NCBI GenBank assembly: GCA_051027215.1
Contig: JBPCXR010000060.1
Coordinates: 1 to 64,000, forward strand
DNA: 64,000 nt
DNA from: CALHVX01 sp051027215
Lineage (GTDB): Bacteria > Pseudomonadota > Gammaproteobacteria > Pseudomonadales > Azotimanducaceae
Reading direction: 5' to 3'
This document shows positions 17,509 through 26,842 of the stretch, in pieces. Each line of letters starts with the position of its first letter. Position 1 is the stretch's first letter. Both the position numbers and the translations under genes were made by a program. Below the pieces are notes generated by a model. It made no database searches. It was given only the letters and a program-made list of their open reading frames with translations, and was not told the DNA's origin.

Positions 17509-19494
17509 ATGGACTTCTATCGCGCACAAGATGAGGCGCGCCGTAAAACGGGGCAATTGGTGCTGCTGTTTTTCGGCGCGGTTGCGACCCTTGTGGTTCT
17601 TACCAATCTGCTGGTGGGGTTGGTGTACGTGTTCAGCACGGGTACTGAGCAGGTGGTGCGCACGGGTTTTATGGGTGCGCTGACGCGCTTACCCCTTGAA
17701 ACCTGGGGCTGGGTAACCCTTAGCGTGGTTGGCGTTGTCGCCCTAGCCTGCACCTACAAATTCATCGAGCTACGGGGTGGTGGCAAGGCCGTTGCCGAGT
17801 CACTCGGCGGTCGTCAGCTCATGCCGACAACCAACAACTCGCGAGAAAAGCGCCTGCTCAACGTGGTCGAAGAAATGGCTTTGGCATCAGGTATTCCCGT
17901 ACCACCCGTGTACTTGATTCCGGAGGACAGCATCAATGCGTTCGCCGCAGGCTTCGGTACCGGGGACGCCGTCTTAGGCATCAACCGCGGCACTATAGAT
18001 CAGCTCAACCGAGACGAGTTGCAGGGCGTAGTGGCACACGAGTTCAGCCATCTACTGCACGGCGACACCCGCATAAACCTACGCTTGATTGCGTTGCTGC
18101 ACGGCATACTGTTTTTAGGGCTGATTGGCCAACTGCTTTTGCGTGGTAGCTCCCGTCGCAGCGGTCGAAGTTCGAATGGCGGCGGTGCGCCGATATTGTT
18201 TCTGGGCATGGGGCTCCTGGTAATCGGTTATGGTGGCACCTTCTTTGGCAACCTGATCAAAGCCGCGGTCAGCCGCCAGCGGGAGTATCTGGCCGATGGC
18301 TCAGCGGTGCAGTTCACCCGCAACCCCGACGGCATTGCCGGTGCGCTGAAAAAGATCGGAGGCTCTGCCATGGGCTCGACCATGCGCAATCCCCGCGCTG
18401 CCCAAGCCAGCCATATGCTGTTCGGCCAGGGCATCGAACATTTTCTCGGCTCCATCATGGCAACTCACCCGCCCTTACCTGAGCGCATTCGCGCCATCGA
18501 ACCCGGCTGGGACGGGCGCTATGTAGTTGCCGAGGTTGCAGAAACCGCGCCCAGCTCAACAGAGCGAATCGATGTCGACAACGTTCTGGATATTCAGGAC
18601 CGGGCACGGTCATCGTTCGCTGGTTCGGCAAACACACAGTTCGATGTGTTGGAGCAGCGAGTTTCCGAAGCGCCATTGCTGGTCGGCAATCCAAATGATG
18701 ACTCCCACGACACCGCCGTTGCCGTGCTCGAAACCACCGTTGCACCGTTGCTGGCTGCCGCACACCAGCCCGCTGGCGCGCGTGTGCTGATCTACGCGCT
18801 GCTACTCTCACAAGATTCCAGCGTGCGCCGCGTGCAGCTAGAGCGCTTAACCCGGGCTGAGGGCGCTACACAGATGCAGGAGCTAGAGACGCTGTTCGCG
18901 GCCGCCCAAGACGCCGACGATCTGCATAAGCTGAGCCTCATCAATGCCGCAATGCCCGCCCTGAAATGTGGTTCAACGCCGCAGTATCAGCACTTCCTGC
19001 GCACAGTCACCGATCTGATCAAAGCCGACGAGCGGATCGATCTCTTCGAATGGGTCATGCACCGAGTATTGGTGAAGGAGCTCAAGCCGCACTTCGAGCG
19101 TCCGCGCTCGCCGCGCTGGCACTACGGTACCTTGAGCCAGGTGGTGGCCCCTTGTACGACCTTGGTCTCCGCTCTGGCCCGCAAGGGCAATCCGATCGCC
19201 GCCTCTCGAGCTCATAGCTTCGCCGCCGGAATGCAGGTCCTCGGCTTCGATAGTGCCTTGGACGAAAGGGCGGACCCAAATTTCGTTCGTTTAAACGCTG
19301 CCATCAACGAGCTACGTAAACTTACCCCGCTAGCCAAGCCGCGCATCATCAAAGCCTGCGCGGCTACGGTGCTAGCCGATGAACTGGTCACCGTTGACGA
19401 GGGGGCATTGCTGCAAGGTGTTTCTGCCACTTTGGACTGCCCGCTACCACCCACCATCTACCAACATCTACAGGGCCAGTCCACCAGCACCTGA
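17509..19494 (+). CDS. M48 family membrane metalloprotease, extended
   Basis: This 661-residue zinc protease resembles HtpX at its N-terminal half. It has membrane helices near residues 17-42 and 65-85, the HEFSH zinc motif at 177-181, further helices at 193-212 and 228-248, and the third ligand Glu259 in REYLADGSA. About 320 residues follow that HtpX lacks: a helical, tellurite-resistance TerB-like region of unknown role. It follows LemA by 26 bp and precedes Ppx by 14 bp, suggesting one operon. Cleavage of damaged membrane proteins is inferred. Confidence 0.9.
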   Translation: MDFYRAQDEARRKTGQLVLLFFGAVATLVVLTNLLVGLVYVFSTGTEQVVRTGFMGALTRLPLETWGWVTLSVVGVVALACTYKFIELRGGGKAVAESLGGRQLMPTTNNSREKRLLNVVEEMALASGIPVPPVYLIPEDSINAFAAGFGTGDAVLGINRGTIDQLNRDELQGVVAHEFSHLLHGDTRINLRLIALLHGILFLGLIGQLLLRGSSRRSGRSSNGGGAPILFLGMGLLVIGYGGTFFGNLIKAAVSRQREYLADGSAVQFTRNPDGIAGALKKIGGSAMGSTMRNPRAAQASHMLFGQGIEHFLGSIMATHPPLPERIRAIEPGWDGRYVVAEVAETAPSSTERIDVDNVLDIQDRARSSFAGSANTQFDVLEQRVSEAPLLVGNPNDDSHDTAVAVLETTVAPLLAAAHQPAGARVLIYALLLSQDSSVRRVQLERLTRAEGATQMQELETLFAAAQDADDLHKLSLINAAMPALKCGSTPQYQHFLRTVTDLIKADERIDLFEWVMHRVLVKELKPHFERPRSPRWHYGTLSQVVAPCTTLVSALARKGNPIAASRAHSFAAGMQVLGFDSALDERADPNFVRLNAAINELRKLTPLAKPRIIKACAATVLADELVTVDEGALLQGVSATLDCPLPPTIYQHLQGQSTST

Positions 19495-19508
19495 GTCGAT
19501 GTCGTAAG

Positions 19509-21071
19509 ATGGCGCTCACCGTCAACCGACCCTCACCTATGGCTGCGAATACGGTCCTTCCCATTGCTAGTGCTGCGCAAAGCTTCGCTGCGCTGGATCT
19601 GGGCTCTAACAGCTTTCATCTGATCGTGGCCCAATATACGGACGATCGTCTGCAAGTTGTGGATAAGCTCAAAGAAACCGTGCGCATGGCTGCTGGTCTG
19701 AACGAAAAAGATCAGCTGAGCGATGCTGTGGTTGAGCGTGCATTGGAGTGCTTGGAGCTTTTCGGGCAACGCCTGCGTCATCTACCGCCAGGCAACGTTC
19801 GCGTGGTGGGTACCAACACTCTACGCCGAGCCAAGAACAGCAAGAGCTTCCTAAAGAAAGCTGAGCTGGCTGTGGGCCACAAAATCGAGATCATCGCCGG
19901 CTCAGAAGAAGCGCGACTAATCTATCTCGGCGTTGCCAACGCTCTAGACGCTGGCACAGAGCGGCGTTTGGTTATCGACATTGGCGGCGGCAGCACCGAA
20001 CTCATTGTTGGTCGACGCTTTGAAGCAGAGATGGTCAACAGTCTGCATATGGGGTGTGTCAGCTTTTCCAATGCCTACTTTGGTTCTGGCGAGCTCACCA
20101 AAAAGGCTTTCGAGCGAGCGATCAGCGCCGCTAGGCAAGAGCTCGAACCTGTGCAGCAGGCGTACATGGAAGCCGATTGGGACTCCGCCATTGGCGCCTC
20201 CGGCACCATCCTCGCTGCGGCACAGGTCGCCTATAACCTGCCGAAACGCGATCGCGAGCCTCCGGAGTTTCTGTTTCTCGAGGATCTAGAAGAGATCATC
20301 AAGGCGATGGTAAAGACCGACGGTGTAGAGAATCTGTCGCTAGCCGGTCTCGCCAGCGATCGTGCTCCGGTGTTCGCTGGTGGTATCTCGATCCTCACCG
20401 CCATCATGCGAAGCTTGAAAATTCAGTACCTTTACACTTCACAGGGCGCGTTGCGGGAAGGATTACTCCACGACCTATTAGGCCGGGTGCAGAACCAGGA
20501 CATCCGCCAGCGCACCGTCGAAGACCTGGTGCGTCGTTACCACATCGACGAGAACCATGCGCGGCGGGTGCGCGAGCAAAGCATCGCGCTTCACGCTCAG
20601 GTTGCCAGCAGCTGGAACCTGACAGATGCCGATCACCAGCGAACCCTCGGCTGGGCCGCCATGCTGCATGAAATTGGCATGGACATTGCCCACAGCCAGT
20701 ATCACAAGCACGGTGAGTATCTACTGCAGCACATGGAGATGCCGGGCTTTTCGAATCAGGACCAGCGTAGTCTCGCCGTGTTAGTTCGCGCTCATCGGCG
20801 CAAATTCCCCAAGGATGAGTTCGGCGACATGAGCGATGCCGCGACCACTCTAACTCGGCTTGCTGTGCTCCTACGACTCGCCGCGGTCTTACATAGAGGT
20901 CGGACGGGGACTGCCCTACCCCACGTGGGAATGCAGGCTGCAGACCATCTGGTCACGCTAACGCTGACCCAGGAGTGGTTGGCAAAGCACCCGCTGACCC
21001 GCCTCGATCTGGAGCAAGAAGCCAGCTATCTGGAAGCGCTTGGTATCGAGCTCATCGTTGAGGAGGCTTAG
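19509..21071 (+). CDS. ppx: exopolyphosphatase, Ppx/GppA family
   Basis: This 520-residue enzyme removes phosphate from polyphosphate (or pppGpp). The actin-like ASKHA domain shows phosphate-1 ALDLGSNSFHLIV and phosphate-2 VIDIGGGSTELIVG. The C-terminal third is HD-like, with MLHEIGMDIAHSQYHKHGEY. Length fits E. coli Ppx/GppA. It is convergent with ppk1, a common arrangement that pairs polyphosphate breakdown with synthesis. The start could be 19509 or a few codons later at 19539; the first 30 residues are not conserved-looking. Ppx versus GppA is decided here by the ppk1 neighbour. Confidence 0.9.
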   Translation: MALTVNRPSPMAANTVLPIASAAQSFAALDLGSNSFHLIVAQYTDDRLQVVDKLKETVRMAAGLNEKDQLSDAVVERALECLELFGQRLRHLPPGNVRVVGTNTLRRAKNSKSFLKKAELAVGHKIEIIAGSEEARLIYLGVANALDAGTERRLVIDIGGGSTELIVGRRFEAEMVNSLHMGCVSFSNAYFGSGELTKKAFERAISAARQELEPVQQAYMEADWDSAIGASGTILAAAQVAYNLPKRDREPPEFLFLEDLEEIIKAMVKTDGVENLSLAGLASDRAPVFAGGISILTAIMRSLKIQYLYTSQGALREGLLHDLLGRVQNQDIRQRTVEDLVRRYHIDENHARRVREQSIALHAQVASSWNLTDADHQRTLGWAAMLHEIGMDIAHSQYHKHGEYLLQHMEMPGFSNQDQRSLAVLVRAHRRKFPKDEFGDMSDAATTLTRLAVLLRLAAVLHRGRTGTALPHVGMQAADHLVTLTLTQEWLAKHPLTRLDLEQEASYLEALGIELIVEEA

Positions 21072-21084
21072 GTCGACTGACCTA
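21069..21084. terminator. bidirectional hairpin between ppx and ppk1
   Basis: TAGGTC and GACCTA (6 bp) flank loop GACT. The two stop codons of the convergent genes form the outer ends of the stem. It is short and without T-runs, so weak. Confidence 0.35.
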
Positions 21085-23172
21085 GGGTTCAGCCAGCTGG
21101 CTCAGCAATCGCTCCTGGGCGGAGCGGCGACGCTGTTTGCCAGGGCTCAAGTGGCGGTAGCTGCCATCACTTTGCAATGCCCAGGCCTGAACGTTGTCTT
21201 GTAGGTAACAATCGAACTCATCGAGTACTCGCAGGCGTAACACCGGGTCCTCTATGGGGAAGCAGGTTTCCACGCGGTTGAAGAAGTTGCGACCCATCCA
21301 GTCAGCGCTGGAGAGATACACCAGCGTCTCGCCGGCTGCAGCAAAAGCAAACAGCCGAGTGTGTTCCAGGAACCGACCTACCACCGAGCGTACACGAATA
21401 TTTTCACTGATGCCCTTCAGGCCAGGACGCAGGGCGCAGATTCCACGCACCACTAGATCTACCCGAACCCCTGCTTGGGATGCGCGGTAAAGCGCCTGAA
21501 TAATCTGTGGCTCGATCAGCGAATTCATCTTCGCTTTGATCCAGGCCGGTTTGCCCGCCTTCAGGTTCACTACCTCAGTTTCAATGTAGTCGAGCATGGA
21601 TTTGTGCATGGTAAAGGGCGATTGCAGCATCCGCCGCAAGCGTTTAGCTCGACCCATTGTGGTGAGCTGTTGAAATATCTCCTGGACGTCTTCACCCAAA
21701 TTGGAATCACAGGTAAACAACCCATAGTCCGTGTATTGGCGGGCGGTGCGCGGGTGGTAGTTGCCCGTACCCAAGTGCACATAGCGGCGCAAAGAACGGC
21801 CTTCACGACGAATCACCATGGACATTTTGGCATGGGTTTTATGCCCGACTACGCCATAGACGACCTGAGCGCCAGCGTGCTGCAGATGGTTGGCGAGTTC
21901 GATGTTGGCCTCTTCATCGAAGCGCGCCCGTAACTCGATCACCACCAGCACTTCTTTGCCGCTTTGGGCTGCTTCCACCAACGCCTCCACCACCGCCGAC
22001 TCAGTGCCAGTGCGATACAACGTTTGGCGAATCGACAACACCTTTGAGTCTTTAGCGGCTTGGCGCAAAAAATCTATGAACGGCGCAAACGATTGAAAGG
22101 GATGATGCAGTAAAACGTCGCCGGCGCGAATGGACTCAAAAATGTCCGGACCAGCGCGAAACGACTCCGGAATTCCCGGAGAAAACGTCGGGTACTTCAG
22201 ATCAGGTCGTTCCACCAGATCCGGAATCGGAGCCAGGCGCATTAGGTTGACCGGGCCATCACAGCTGTACACATCTTCCGCTGCTAAGCGAAACTGCGCG
22301 CGCAGGAAAGCCACCAACTCTGCAGGACAATCAATGGCAACTTCTAGGCGCACCGCATCCCCGTAGTGCCGCGAAGACAATTCGCCTTCTAGCGCTCGCA
22401 ACAGATCGTCCACCTCTTCTTCGTCAACGAACAAATCGCTGTTGCGAGTCACGCGAAACTGATAGCAGCCCGTGACTTCCATGCCGCGAAACAGCTCACC
22501 AATATGACTAGAGATAACCTGGGTTAGCAGCACGAAGTCATAAGGGCCTTGCGCGCAGCTCTCAGGCAGTTGCACCAATCGTGGCAGCGAGCGTGGCGCC
22601 TGCAACACCGCCTTGCCGCTTTGTCGGCCGAACGCGTCTTCACCCTCGAGGGTGACGATGAACAACAGGTTTTTGTTCAGCGTTTGCGGGAAGGGGTGTG
22701 CAGGGTCTAGGCCGATGGGATTCAGAATAGGCGCCAGCTCGCGGTTGAAGTAGCGCTTCAGCCATTGTTGTTGGCGCTCGTTCCAGTCGGCGGCTTTAAT
22801 GAATCGAATGCCATGCAGGTCAAGGGCTGGTACCAGCATCTCGTCGTAGGTGCGGTACAGTTCGGCCGCCAGTTCGTGGGCGATATCAGCAATGTGCCGG
22901 AGCTGCTCAGTGGGCGTGAGGTTGTCCGGGCCCCGCTGTACTGAGCCGTAGGCTTCCTGCTGCTTCAGCCCTGCCACACGAATTTCGAAAAACTCATCCA
23001 GCACCGAGCTGGCAATGCAGACAAAGCGCAGCCGCTCGAGCAACGGGACTTCTTCGTCCTGTGCCTGGGCCAATACCCGTCGGTGAAATTCCAGCAGCGA
23101 GAGTTCGCGATTGATGTACAGCGAGGCGTGACTGAGGTCCGTCGAACCGTTAGGTACCATGTGCTTGGCCAT
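21082..23172 (-). CDS. ppk1: polyphosphate kinase 1
   Basis: This 696-residue enzyme makes polyphosphate from ATP. Length and domain order fit PPK1: an N-terminal helical domain (INRELSLLEFHRRVL), a head domain, and two phospholipase-D-like C domains with KTHAKM and HLGTGNYHP, whose histidines include the autophosphorylated residue, plus SADWMGRNFFNRVE near the end. ATG 23172 is preferred to TTG 23175. It is divergent from cmoA with only 41 bp between starts, and convergent with ppx. Confidence 0.96.
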   Translation of the reverse strand: MAKHMVPNGSTDLSHASLYINRELSLLEFHRRVLAQAQDEEVPLLERLRFVCIASSVLDEFFEIRVAGLKQQEAYGSVQRGPDNLTPTEQLRHIADIAHELAAELYRTYDEMLVPALDLHGIRFIKAADWNERQQQWLKRYFNRELAPILNPIGLDPAHPFPQTLNKNLLFIVTLEGEDAFGRQSGKAVLQAPRSLPRLVQLPESCAQGPYDFVLLTQVISSHIGELFRGMEVTGCYQFRVTRNSDLFVDEEEVDDLLRALEGELSSRHYGDAVRLEVAIDCPAELVAFLRAQFRLAAEDVYSCDGPVNLMRLAPIPDLVERPDLKYPTFSPGIPESFRAGPDIFESIRAGDVLLHHPFQSFAPFIDFLRQAAKDSKVLSIRQTLYRTGTESAVVEALVEAAQSGKEVLVVIELRARFDEEANIELANHLQHAGAQVVYGVVGHKTHAKMSMVIRREGRSLRRYVHLGTGNYHPRTARQYTDYGLFTCDSNLGEDVQEIFQQLTTMGRAKRLRRMLQSPFTMHKSMLDYIETEVVNLKAGKPAWIKAKMNSLIEPQIIQALYRASQAGVRVDLVVRGICALRPGLKGISENIRVRSVVGRFLEHTRLFAFAAAGETLVYLSSADWMGRNFFNRVETCFPIEDPVLRLRVLDEFDCYLQDNVQAWALQSDGSYRHLSPGKQRRRSAQERLLSQLAEP

Positions 23173-23213
23173 CAACGTAACCTAGCACAGTCGCGTGAAT
23201 AGATGACGGATTG

Positions 23214-23987
23214 ATGACTCCCACGGGTAGCAAAAAATCGCCTGGACCAGGCGACGCCAATGCGCCGCAGCCCGCACAGCGGGATCGGCTGTTTAGCGTC
23301 GATCAGCCCCATTTGGTGGACTTTGCGTTCAGCAAGGAAGTTGTCGCGGTCTTCCCTGACATGATCCGACGCTCAGTGCCCGGCTACGAAACCGTCTTGC
23401 CCATAGCGGCCCTACTGGCGACGCAACATCTGCCCGCGGGTGGGCTGCTCTATGACCTGGGCTGTTCTCAGGGTGCCTCCACGGCCGCGGTTCTGCACCT
23501 ACTGGGCAACCAGCACAGTCGCATAGTGGCCATCGACAACGCCAAGGACATGCTGGACTCGGCGACCTCGTTGATCACTGACCCGCGCGTAGAGTTTCTC
23601 TGCAAAAACGTCGAGGACGTTGAGTTCGAACCCTGCAACGTGGTGTTGCTGAACTACATCCTGCAGTTCTTGCAACCGGATCAGCGTCTGCATCTGTTGA
23701 TGCGTTTGCGCAGCGCCCTAGCACCAGATGGCTGTGTGATCTTGTCTGAGAAGATTCACCTGGACGATACCGACACTGATCGCTGGTTTAACGAGGTGCA
23801 TCTAGCGTTCAAACGCGCCAACGGCTACAGCGAGATGGAAGTGGCGCGCAAACGTAGCGCTCTAGAAAATGTGATGATCATCGATTCCGAAGCGCAGCAC
23901 CGGCAACGTTTGCAAGAAGCCGGATTCAGCCGCATCAACAAGTGGTTTCAATGCCTGAACTGGGCCTCTTTCATCATCCAACCGTAG
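23214..23987 (+). CDS. cmoA: carboxy-SAM synthase CmoA
   Basis: This 257-residue class I methyltransferase-fold enzyme turns SAM and prephenate into carboxy-SAM, used by CmoB to finish the wobble base cmo5U34 of tRNAs. Seen are an N-terminal DRLFSVDQPHLVDFAFSKEV block, the SAM loop LYDLGCSQGAS, VAIDNAKDML and LNYILQFL. ATG 23214 is chosen over TTG 23211. cmoB follows with a 37-bp overlap, which ties the two-step pathway together. Confidence 0.95.
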   Translation: MTPTGSKKSPGPGDANAPQPAQRDRLFSVDQPHLVDFAFSKEVVAVFPDMIRRSVPGYETVLPIAALLATQHLPAGGLLYDLGCSQGASTAAVLHLLGNQHSRIVAIDNAKDMLDSATSLITDPRVEFLCKNVEDVEFEPCNVVLLNYILQFLQPDQRLHLLMRLRSALAPDGCVILSEKIHLDDTDTDRWFNEVHLAFKRANGYSEMEVARKRSALENVMIIDSEAQHRQRLQEAGFSRINKWFQCLNWASFIIQP

Positions 23988-24973
23988 CTGCTACCGAAGC
24001 TGCTCTAGCCGAATGTTGCCCGGTTGATTCCGCTGCGGCAGCGCTGCCCCTGTTCGAGGTCCTACGTTCGAGCCTGGTGCGCTTCGACTCATCGCACCAC
24101 GGTGACTTTGATCGCTGGCACACTGCCATCAGGCAAATGCCCAAGCTGACTACGCAGCGCAAATCCTATGTCGACAAGGTACAGATTCAAGGATCCTGCG
24201 ACGCCAGCGCTCGCGATCAACTCAAGCAGTGCCTTCTCACCCTTCGGCCTTGGCGTAAAGGGCCGTTCGAGCTATTCGACATCAACATCGACAGCGAGTG
24301 GCGCTCAGACTGGAAGTGGCAACGCCTTGCCTCCGAGCTACCTGACCTACAAGGCGAGAAAGTTCTGGACGTGGGCTGCGGCAACGGTTACTTCGGCTGG
24401 CGGCTCCTAGAAGCGGGTGCGGCCGCGGTGCTCGGCATCGATCCGACCCTGTTGTTCTGTATGCAGCACCTGGCGATCAACCAATTGGCCCAGGACGATC
24501 GCAACTGGGTACTGCCATTGCGGCTCGAAGATCTACCGAGCAACGCCGGTGATTCCTTGGGGTTCGACGGCGCACTGAGCATGGGCGTGATCTACCATCG
24601 GCGGGATCCTGCGGACCATCTCCAGCGCTTGTATCGGAGCCTACGCCCTGGCGGTTGGCTGGTTCTGGAAACGCTGGTTGTCAGCGCCGCAGAACCGCTG
24701 TTTCCAGGTAAAGACGGGGGACGCTACGCCCGCATGCGCAACGTTTGGTGCGTGCCGACGCTAGCTTTACTGAAGGACTGGTTGCTGGCAGCTGGGTTTG
24801 AAGACGTGCAAGTTATTCACCATGGCGAAACCAGCACCCGAGAGCAACGTCGCACCGATTGGATGGTGTTTGAATCCTTAGCCGAGGCTCTCGACCCCCA
24901 TGACCCCACGCTAACCGCCGAAGGTTGGCCACGACCCCGACGGGCAATGCTGCTGGCGCGCAGCTCTAGCTAG
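23951..24973 (+). CDS. cmoB: tRNA U34 carboxymethyltransferase CmoB
   Basis: This 340-residue enzyme transfers the carboxymethyl group from carboxy-SAM to 5-hydroxyuridine at tRNA position 34. The methyltransferase loop reads VLDVGCGNGYFGWRLLEAGA. It is preceded by the CmoB-specific KGPFELFDINIDSEWRSDWKW region, written here as two parts: KGPFELFDI and DSEWRSDWKW. Later come GVIYHRRDP and a C-terminal TTREQ-like STREQRRTDWM. Start ATG 23951 lies inside cmoA, giving translational coupling. The last 8 bp overlap the convergent csrA gene. Confidence 0.95.
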   Translation: MPELGLFHHPTVAATEAALAECCPVDSAAAALPLFEVLRSSLVRFDSSHHGDFDRWHTAIRQMPKLTTQRKSYVDKVQIQGSCDASARDQLKQCLLTLRPWRKGPFELFDINIDSEWRSDWKWQRLASELPDLQGEKVLDVGCGNGYFGWRLLEAGAAAVLGIDPTLLFCMQHLAINQLAQDDRNWVLPLRLEDLPSNAGDSLGFDGALSMGVIYHRRDPADHLQRLYRSLRPGGWLVLETLVVSAAEPLFPGKDGGRYARMRNVWCVPTLALLKDWLLAAGFEDVQVIHHGETSTREQRRTDWMVFESLAEALDPHDPTLTAEGWPRPRRAMLLARSSS

Positions 24974-25178
24974 GATCCTTAGTGCTGCTGGACCCCCGGC
25001 CCTTTTGCTGCTTCTGTTCGTCGCTGATACGGTCGTAAACCTCTTCACGATGCACGGGTACGTTGCGGGGCGCATCGATGCCCACCCGTACTTGATTGCC
25101 GTTCACTGACAGAACGGTGACCTTGATGTCGTCTCCGATGGCGATGGACTCGCCAATACGTCGGGTTAATATAAGCAA
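24966..25178 (-). CDS. csrA: carbon storage regulator CsrA
   Basis: This 70-residue RNA-binding dimer represses or activates translation by binding GGA motifs. The family sequence is clear: MLILTRRIGES at the start, VRVGIDAP and VPVHREEVY, with the key Arg44 present. The start codon is TTG, forced because Met1 precedes LILTRR. The leader just before it (TTATCTAAA) has no Shine-Dalgarno match, so translation may be low or controlled. It overlaps the end of cmoB by 8 bp, tail to tail. A 12-bp palindrome lies 21 bp upstream. Confidence 0.96.
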   Translation of the reverse strand: MLILTRRIGESIAIGDDIKVTVLSVNGNQVRVGIDAPRNVPVHREEVYDRISDEQKQQKGRGSSSTKDPS

Positions 25179-25198
25179 TTTAGATAACTTTATAATCA

Positions 25199-25210
25199 GA
25201 TAGCGCTATC
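25199..25210. promoter_or_regulatory. 12-bp palindrome upstream of csrA
   Basis: GATAGCGCTATC is a perfect palindrome beside A+T-rich TTTATAATC, in the gap between the divergent csrA and TetR-like genes. A second short palindrome, AGGTGACCT, lies at 25237-25245. Either could be an operator; neither is identified. Confidence 0.3.
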
Positions 25211-25348
25211 TCGCGCGGCGGCGGCGATAGTAGTTCAGGTGACCTAATTACGCCAGCCCTATCTGAACAACCCGTTTGTCGAACATGCTAGACTCCACGT
25301 CTGGCCGAAACCGATGCAAAAACCAACGGAAAAGATGAGCAGTTAGCA

Positions 25349-26839
25349 GTGAATCCGTTGGTAGAGCAAAGCCAGCCCCAAGCAGCAGCCAGGTCGGCCA
25401 TGGATGCCCTAGACGCCCAGGCCCAACCGTACCTCTATGCCCACCCCGACGCGCTACGCATACTGGCAGTGAATGCCGCAGCCGCCAATGACCTAGCCAG
25501 CAGCAAGAATCAGCTGACCCAGACTCATCTGGGCGAGGTTTTGCACTCCAAAACACTGCTCGACTGCGTCCGCAGAGCCAGAGAAAGCGGAGAAGCGCAG
25601 CATGTAAGCCTGACCAGCCAGTGCTGCCCTCATTGGCAGCACGCAGAGATTGCTGCCGTTGGCCAGGGCGCCACGCATTTCATCAAAGTCAGCGTTAATC
25701 GCCGCCAGGATGCAGCGCCGGTCAAGACCACGCCTTCAGCCCACGACTGCGTCGCCACCGAGCTGGTCGAGCAAGCGTTGGAGCTGCTGCGCGAAGAAGG
25801 CTGCCGCAAATTCTCGGTGCGTAAGGTAGCCCGCAACGCGGGCGTCGGCCTTGGCCACCTGCAACACTACTACCGGCCCAAGGTTCGCTTGCTGCAAGCC
25901 ATGGCAGACGTGATTACTTTTGAGCTGGTGCACCACTATGAACAGCATGTGGCACCTTTGCCGGACAGCGGTGCTCGATTGCTGGGTGTCATCGATTTTG
26001 TTTTGAACCAACATCAGCAGGGTGGCTGGCTGGTGCTAATCCGTGAGTTTCGTACGATGGGTCGGGATGACCCGAGTCTGCGTCCACTGCTGTCGTCGCT
26101 CTATCAGGAGTGCCAGCGTCTGTTTCACCAGCTATTCGTCAGCATTAACCCGACACTTTCCCGCGAGCAGATCGGCGCCATCGCCAAGGAGGTGCTGACG
26201 CTACTGTCAAGCGCGGATGAGTTCACTGCCGTTGACGGCGAACACTCAAACTACCGCGCCCATCTAACCGCGAGAATCCTGGGCTTGGTACACAGCGACG
26301 TCAGGTCCCCAGCCAACTCGCCCGGTGCCGCGCTCGTTGCCGACCTAACAACCAGACAGTTGCTGGATTTGGCCCGAGCACTGGTATCGCTGCCCGATCC
26401 ACAGCGCCAGCTGGCCTCCTTAAATAGCGCCGCTTTAGCGCTGTTGGGTTGTGACCAGATCAATGTCTATTTGGGTCGGGGCCGACGCTTCCGAGGTCAT
26501 AGCTGTCTCGGCGAATCTGCTGATGTACAACAGATTTTCCATCAATTTGTGGTGCCAGCGGATGATCCGTCAGTGCAGGCGGCCATTGACTCCCAGCGCT
26601 GCCAGCTCATCGCCAAGCCAACAGGAGCCCGCGCCGCAAATGCCACGCTCGAAACCGGCCAACCGGCTGCTCGGGCAATCGTCGCTCTGTTTGACCAAGA
26701 CGGATCTCCCTGCGGCTTGTTCAGTGCGGGCTACAATACGCCGCTGCCCAACCTCAGCTCCAGTCAGAGCGCACTACTTGAGGGGCTGGCCGCGATTTGT
26801 GAGAGCATTGTGCACAATGAGCCTGCACTGATCCGGTAG
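25349..26839 (+). CDS. PAS-like/TetR/GAF-like regulator
   Basis: This 496-residue regulator has three parts. Residues about 20-115 look PAS-like (RILAVNAAAANDL, HFIKVSVNRR). Residues about 137-310 are a TetR-family repressor: helix-turn-helix CRKFSVRKVARNAGVGLGHL followed by a helical core with ITFELVHHYEQHV. Residues about 340-490 look GAF-like, with INVYLGRGRRFRG and a final LEGLAAICESIV helix. TetR proteins are usually about 200 residues, so this is more than twice normal length. The start is GTG. The next gene begins 3 bp after the stop. Ligand and targets unknown; lipid genes nearby are candidates. Confidence 0.72.
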   Translation: MNPLVEQSQPQAAARSAMDALDAQAQPYLYAHPDALRILAVNAAAANDLASSKNQLTQTHLGEVLHSKTLLDCVRRARESGEAQHVSLTSQCCPHWQHAEIAAVGQGATHFIKVSVNRRQDAAPVKTTPSAHDCVATELVEQALELLREEGCRKFSVRKVARNAGVGLGHLQHYYRPKVRLLQAMADVITFELVHHYEQHVAPLPDSGARLLGVIDFVLNQHQQGGWLVLIREFRTMGRDDPSLRPLLSSLYQECQRLFHQLFVSINPTLSREQIGAIAKEVLTLLSSADEFTAVDGEHSNYRAHLTARILGLVHSDVRSPANSPGAALVADLTTRQLLDLARALVSLPDPQRQLASLNSAALALLGCDQINVYLGRGRRFRGHSCLGESADVQQIFHQFVVPADDPSVQAAIDSQRCQLIAKPTGARAANATLETGQPAARAIVALFDQDGSPCGLFSAGYNTPLPNLSSSQSALLEGLAAICESIVHNEPALIR

Positions 26840-26842
26840 ACC

